The notes under the pieces were generated by a model that was not told the origin of the DNA, did no database searches, and was given only the letters and a program-made list of their open reading frames with translations. A stretch of 64,000 nt of DNA, from contig NC_068570.1 of NCBI RefSeq assembly GCF_025698545.1, positions 56,563,924 through 56,627,923 on the forward strand. Reading direction: 5' to 3'. This DNA comes from Gossypium raimondii. Lineage: Eukaryota; Streptophyta; Magnoliopsida; Malvales; Malvaceae. Position numbers and translations under genes: made by a program. Shown piece after piece: positions 59,893 to 64,000 of this stretch; position 1 is the first letter of the stretch; each line of letters opens with the position of its first letter.

Positions 59893-62800
59893 GATAAACT
59901 ATCTCCTCAATCACTCTAAAATTAGGTCATTCTTATTTTGTTCACCCCAATTTTTTTTTGTTAATTTGGTCACCGATGTTAAAGAAATTGATCAAATTGA
60001 CCACTCAACAATTAAATCCATCTCTTCTACTGATAATTTTTCCTTATTTTTTCTCTTCTCTCCTTTATTTCATCTTTTCCCTTCTAACCCAAGAACCCTA
60101 ACTGCTGCCTCTTTAAAGATGTCATCGTTGATTTCATCGAACCATCATTGACAAGCTTAAAAGTAGAAAGACATCTCAAAATAAGGCCATATAAACAACG
60201 AGATTAAGAGATTAGAGCATGAAAAATATAAAGCTTTGGGAGTGACCTCACAATTTTTGAGGGTTTTCTTTGAGAAATCCAAGCCTAAAGATTTGAAAAC
60301 GAAGCTTTGGGCTTCACATCAGTAGTTTTAGATTGAGAGTCTATGTAAAGACCTAGTTTCCAATGGTGTCAAAAAATACGGTTTTGAGACCTCGTTTTCA
60401 TAAACTGAGTCCGTAAATATTAAATAGAGATATTTATGGAGTTAGTATATTGATGAATTGAAATTTGGTTAAGCGGTTTAACTGAAATTGTGAGTATTTA
60501 AGGCTCAAGGACTAAATCGTAAAAGTTTAATCACTATAGGTTTCTAATTAGATTAAGACTTGGGGACTTAAATAATAATTATTCAAAGACTAAAATGGCT
60601 AATAGACCAATTTTAAGTTGATGATAGTGGGATGTGATGTTTATTATCATTAGCCTAATTTAATTAAAGATTATGGTTTAATTAATTATGATTATGTAAA
60701 TTAACTAAGCTTAATTAAAATTAAACAAACTATATAAGCTAATTAAATGGGAAAAAGATGAAAAAAAGCTATCATCATCTTCCTCCTACATCGTCCACCA
60801 TAACCAAAGAAGAAAGAAAAGCTTTAAAACCCTTAAACATTCGACCTTCAAAATTCAAGTAAGTCTCTAACCATTTTTCTTTGATTTTTTTAGATTTGAG
60901 GTCATGTGAGCTTGATTTAGCTAGCCCATGTACCAATTTGTAAAATTGTTAAAGTTTTTGAAACCTGCCATTGTTGATATTTGAATGAATTTGGTGTGAA
61001 ATTGTTAAATTAAATTTAGTATATGAAAATAACTAAATTGTAAAGCTTAATTGTTAGTTTCGAACATTAGGGGCCAAATTGAATAAAATGCAAAATTTTC
61101 ATGAATTGTTGGTAGGAATAGAAAATAGAGGGTCCCTAATGAGTTTAGGTGAAATTGGATTTTAATCCAAAGCCCTAAATTGAAAGTTATGCTTGTCTTA
61201 ATTTTAAGGACTAAATTAAATAAATTATAAAATATGTGAAATTTTACATTTGATTCTAATTTGGCTGGAAATTGATAATGTGATACGTTTTATGATTATT
61301 TTAGCTAACGACAACACCGAACAACCGAGAGGGAAAGGAAAAGAGAAAATCGTTGACGAGTAACGCATGAAACCTCAGTTTGTACTATTATTCTTAGGAT
61401 AGAATTATTTGATTTTGTATCTATGCTTATTGAGTGATTAGTTATTGGGATGAGTCAATTTTCAATAATATGAAATGTTTTGATTGAATTGCTATGGTTG
61501 AGATTGTATATCGAAACAATGACTAAATAGAATAGAATAGAAAATGATGTGATTAATTGATATATGATAATTGAAATGAAATTGAGTTGAAATATGCTAT
61601 GTTACAGATAGATTGATGATAAATTGTGAATATGGAATGTGAATTGAACATTAATACCTTATTAACTAGTCGGGCTAAGTCGGATATAGTTGACATGCCA
61701 TAGGATTGGATTCTGTATTGGTTTATGTGTTTACACGCCAGGATGCACTTCGTCTGCCAGTATGCACTTTACATGCTAGTTTTCCCTTACTCTATTTTTT
61801 TGCTAATGCACTTCAATGCTAGTATGATGTGTTGGTTGGATGATCCATGTATCTGTCTGAGTCCAAGTCGGGTTAATAGGGGTCACTAATAATAAGTTTG
61901 GTAACTAATATTGAAATGAATTGATATGATGTTGAGATTTTGAATATGTTCATATATGATTGATTTGAGAAGTATGTGTTTTATTATGCAAAGCAAGTGA
62001 AATCGAGCCCGACATGCTGAATCGAACGTGAATGAGTCAATAGACTCCAAAATCAGATAGAATGGTAAGTATAAGGTAAGTGAATTGAAATTGTTATATA
62101 AAATTGATCCAATTGATACCATTGCCATATATATATTGATGTTAATTGAAGATTGGATACAAGTTCAAAATGGTAGTGGAAAGATAAAATGAATAGGTCA
62201 ATTATGAACTTGCTTGCAAAGATGCCAATGTTTTGTATGCATAGTTGTTGAAATCCTATTTGACTATAAGCATATAATGTTTATTTGTAAAGCATGTAAC
62301 AAATGATGGATTTGGTATGATTGATGAATGTCTATTTAGGTTGAATTGTTAATTGGTATATGTATTATGTTATAACATTGTAGTTATGCTTTTATATCTT
62401 CAATCATGAACGTACCATTGAGTCCTATTGCTCGACGTACAACTTGTTTTCTCCATGTGCAAGTTTGGGTATTCCTCGAAGCCTCAGGACCTAAAGTCAA
62501 CATCCAACCACCGTTTCCGACTTAACAAAGTTTGTATAGTGTGTTTCATTTTGGTCTTGTGGCATATACCTAGGGACATTTTGTTTAATGTTACAAATGG
62601 TTATTTGGTTGTATAAAGGTTGTGATATTGTGAAATTGATTTTGGTAATGCATGTATATGGTTTTAATGACTTAGTATTTTTGTTTTGGCAAATTTTAGG
62701 TAATTAGAATGATTGATTGTGACCTTGGAGCCAAATGATAGTTAATATGCTAGGTTGGCAACATTGGAAAACAGGAACTTAGTGGTCTATTTCCAATGTC

Positions 62801-63025
62801 GCGACGCCACACTCTCAATGTCATGACATTGACCCTGTCCTATTTTGAAATCTTTTCAATTTGGTCCTCAGGTTGGGAACTTTGGCTATTGTCTTTAAAG
62901 TTGTGACATCAAGCATTGGAAGTCGCAACGCCCACTTGACCTGCCTTTCAAACTTTCAATTTAGTTCTAGTTCGACCCTGAGATGGTATTGAGCTTTCAT
63001 AAGCTTGTATATGACCTAGAAATAT

Positions 63026-63056
<31 letters not shown>

Positions 63057-63608
63057 TGTTTTACACTTGTAACACATATAGATTAAATGATTAATGATGG
63101 ATTTTGTTAGTAATCGATCGTATTTGCTCCAACAATTAATGTGACATCTTATAGCTCGGACCCGACGATTAAGTTGGGTATGGGGTGTTACAATTTAACA
63201 TCGAAGAAGACATCAAATGATCACAATAGCGATAGTGAGAAGTGGCAACCATAGGTAAGGAGAAGAAAGAAGAAGGAAAATAGGGAGAAAGAAGAAACGC
63301 TTGTCATCGTTGTTCATTGATAAGATAACACTTGCTGGCCATGGTTTAATGGAGGAATTGACGACATCTTTAAGGGAGGTGGCGGCTAGGGTTTTTGGGT
63401 TAGAAGGAAGAACATGAAAAAAAATAAAAAAGAAAAAAAAGAAAAAAGAAATTAAAAAAAAGGAAACTAGAGATTTCTGTTAAATTTAATGACGGAGTGA
63501 CCAAATTGATCAATTTATTTAATGATAGTAACCAAATTAATTAAAACAATTTGAGGTGACCAAAATAGGAACGACCTAATTTTAGAATGACTAACAAGTA
63601 GTTTACTC
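59893..63608. mobile_element. Non-autonomous Mutator-like element with 9-bp target duplication, split by an LTR
   Basis: Ends GATAAACTATCTCC (59893) and, reversed, GAGTAAACTACTTG (63608) begin inverted arms of about 240-265 bp that share 'CTAAAATTAGGTC', 'TTTTGGTCACC', 'TTCTAACCCAAGAACCCTA' and 'TTAAAGATGTC'. ATTAATTAC (59884-59892 and 63609-63617) is a perfect 9-bp duplication, diagnostic of MULEs. Without the LTR insertion it would be about 860 bp. It codes for no transposase; the frame at 59807-60151 is chance. Confidence 0.9.
60344..63192 (+). mobile_element. Solo LTR TGTAAAGACC...GGGTGTTACA inside the MULE
   Basis: 2849 bp with the inverted-type LTR ends TGTAAAGACC and GGGTGTTACA. Flanks are GTCTA (60339-60343) and ATTTA (63193-63197), differing by one G-to-A and one C-to-T, as expected for a decayed 5-bp duplication. 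It contains the 'AAAGAAGAAAGAAAAGC' leader and 'GCTAGCCCATGTACCAATTT' block shared with the LTR fragments at 1170-2390 and 24504-25180. No protein domains are present. The frames at 61886-62128 and 62428-62616 are not recognisable. Confidence 0.78.
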
Positions 63609-63737
63609 ATTAATTACAAGTGTAATTTTGTAAAATGAGTCAAATATGCTATGACTTTTATAACAGATTTTGTTTATGAGATCGACAGAACCTACTGAAG
63701 TCCTTGTTGTTCGTTTGGTTGTGTTTATGGCTAGTAG

Positions 63738-64000
63738 GAGGGTTGGTCTCATGTTGCTTCTGAATTGGATTGTAAAAGGCTCATCTCAAGATTGAAGAAT
63801 CATTCTTCATTCAAAAATTGGATGACTAAAGCGATTGAGGACAATATCCTTTTCCTTTTTGCTCATTTCTCTAATGTTGATTTTAGTTTTGTGCCTAGGG
63901 ATGCTAATGCCAATTGGGTAGCTTGGAAGACCCACTCAAGGACTTGTCCTTTTGATTGGGTGAGTTTGCTACCTTCTGTTATTTTAAGGGTAAAGTACCT
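63738..64000 (+). pseudogene. LINE RNase H domain C-terminal fragment, runs off the window
   Basis: An open frame from 63738 to the edge gives EGWSHVASELDCKRLISRLK, then IEDNILFLFAHFSNVDFSFV, PRDANANWVAWKTHSRTCPF and DWVSLLPSVIL. The E.DCKRLISRL and 'FVPR.AN..A......' motifs identify the RNase H domain at the end of plant LINE polyproteins. There is a stop just upstream and no reverse transcriptase, so it is a broken 3' part. Confidence 0.7.

Noticed and set aside
59807-60151. 114-codon frame on the plus strand
   Set aside because: It covers the left arm of the non-autonomous MULE; the same text reversed at the right arm is not coding.

Overview
This window is nuclear DNA of a eudicot plant, most likely cotton (Gossypium, Malvaceae). 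It is AT-rich, has spliced nuclear genes, an ESCRT-I UEV protein and a DYW-type PPR protein, and is filled with long solo LTRs whose ends and body text I recognise from memory as cotton-like repeats. The genus is an inference; the eudicot call is well supported.

Layout. Positions 1-1.0 kb hold a decayed LINE fragment (DUF4283). About 1.96-38.03 kb is a tandem segmental duplication. Unit 1 (about 1958-24503) and unit 2 (about 24504-38026) share, in the same order: a piece of a minus-strand LTR, a LINE reverse-transcriptase remnant, a two-exon dual-specificity-phosphatase gene, a TIR element, a jasmonate-induced-protein (JIP23-like) locus, and a 2.6 kb solo LTR. Unit 1 is 9 kb longer because four more solo LTRs landed in it after the duplication (8697-13630 with an inverted relative nested at 9384-11864, then 13659-16418 and 18144-20710). 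Each has 5-bp target-site duplications. Unit 1 has also lost most of the JIP23-like gene and about 1.07 kb near its left end. Both phosphatase copies look intact.

38-43.5 kb is repeat-rich: a minus-strand solo LTR (38092-41063) with a hairpin-forming minisatellite, a foldback-like repeat cluster, and one tRNA-Glu(TTC) gene on the minus strand. 43.7-59.2 kb is the gene-rich part: NAC-alpha (plus strand, four exons), then on the minus strand a single-exon BTB/KCTD-type protein, a single-exon ELC/VPS23 (TSG101-like) protein, and an 811-aa DYW PPR protein resembling Arabidopsis CRR22. Between ELC and the PPR gene lie a 1.3 kb TIR element and two converging, broken MULE transposase fragments. 59.9-63.6 kb is a non-autonomous Mutator-like element with a perfect 9-bp target duplication, itself split by a 2.85 kb solo LTR. 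The last 260 bases carry a LINE RNase H fragment that runs off the window.

The genes have unrelated housekeeping roles (co-translational targeting, endosomal sorting, organellar RNA editing, phosphatase signalling), as is normal for a plant chromosome. The most interesting structure is in the repeats: one family of 2.5-2.8 kb LTRs carries a conserved series of about 18-bp motifs, CCCAATRCRTTAGGGCAC-like, several of them flanked by inverted arms, followed by palindromes just upstream of a TATA box and a candidate leader intron.
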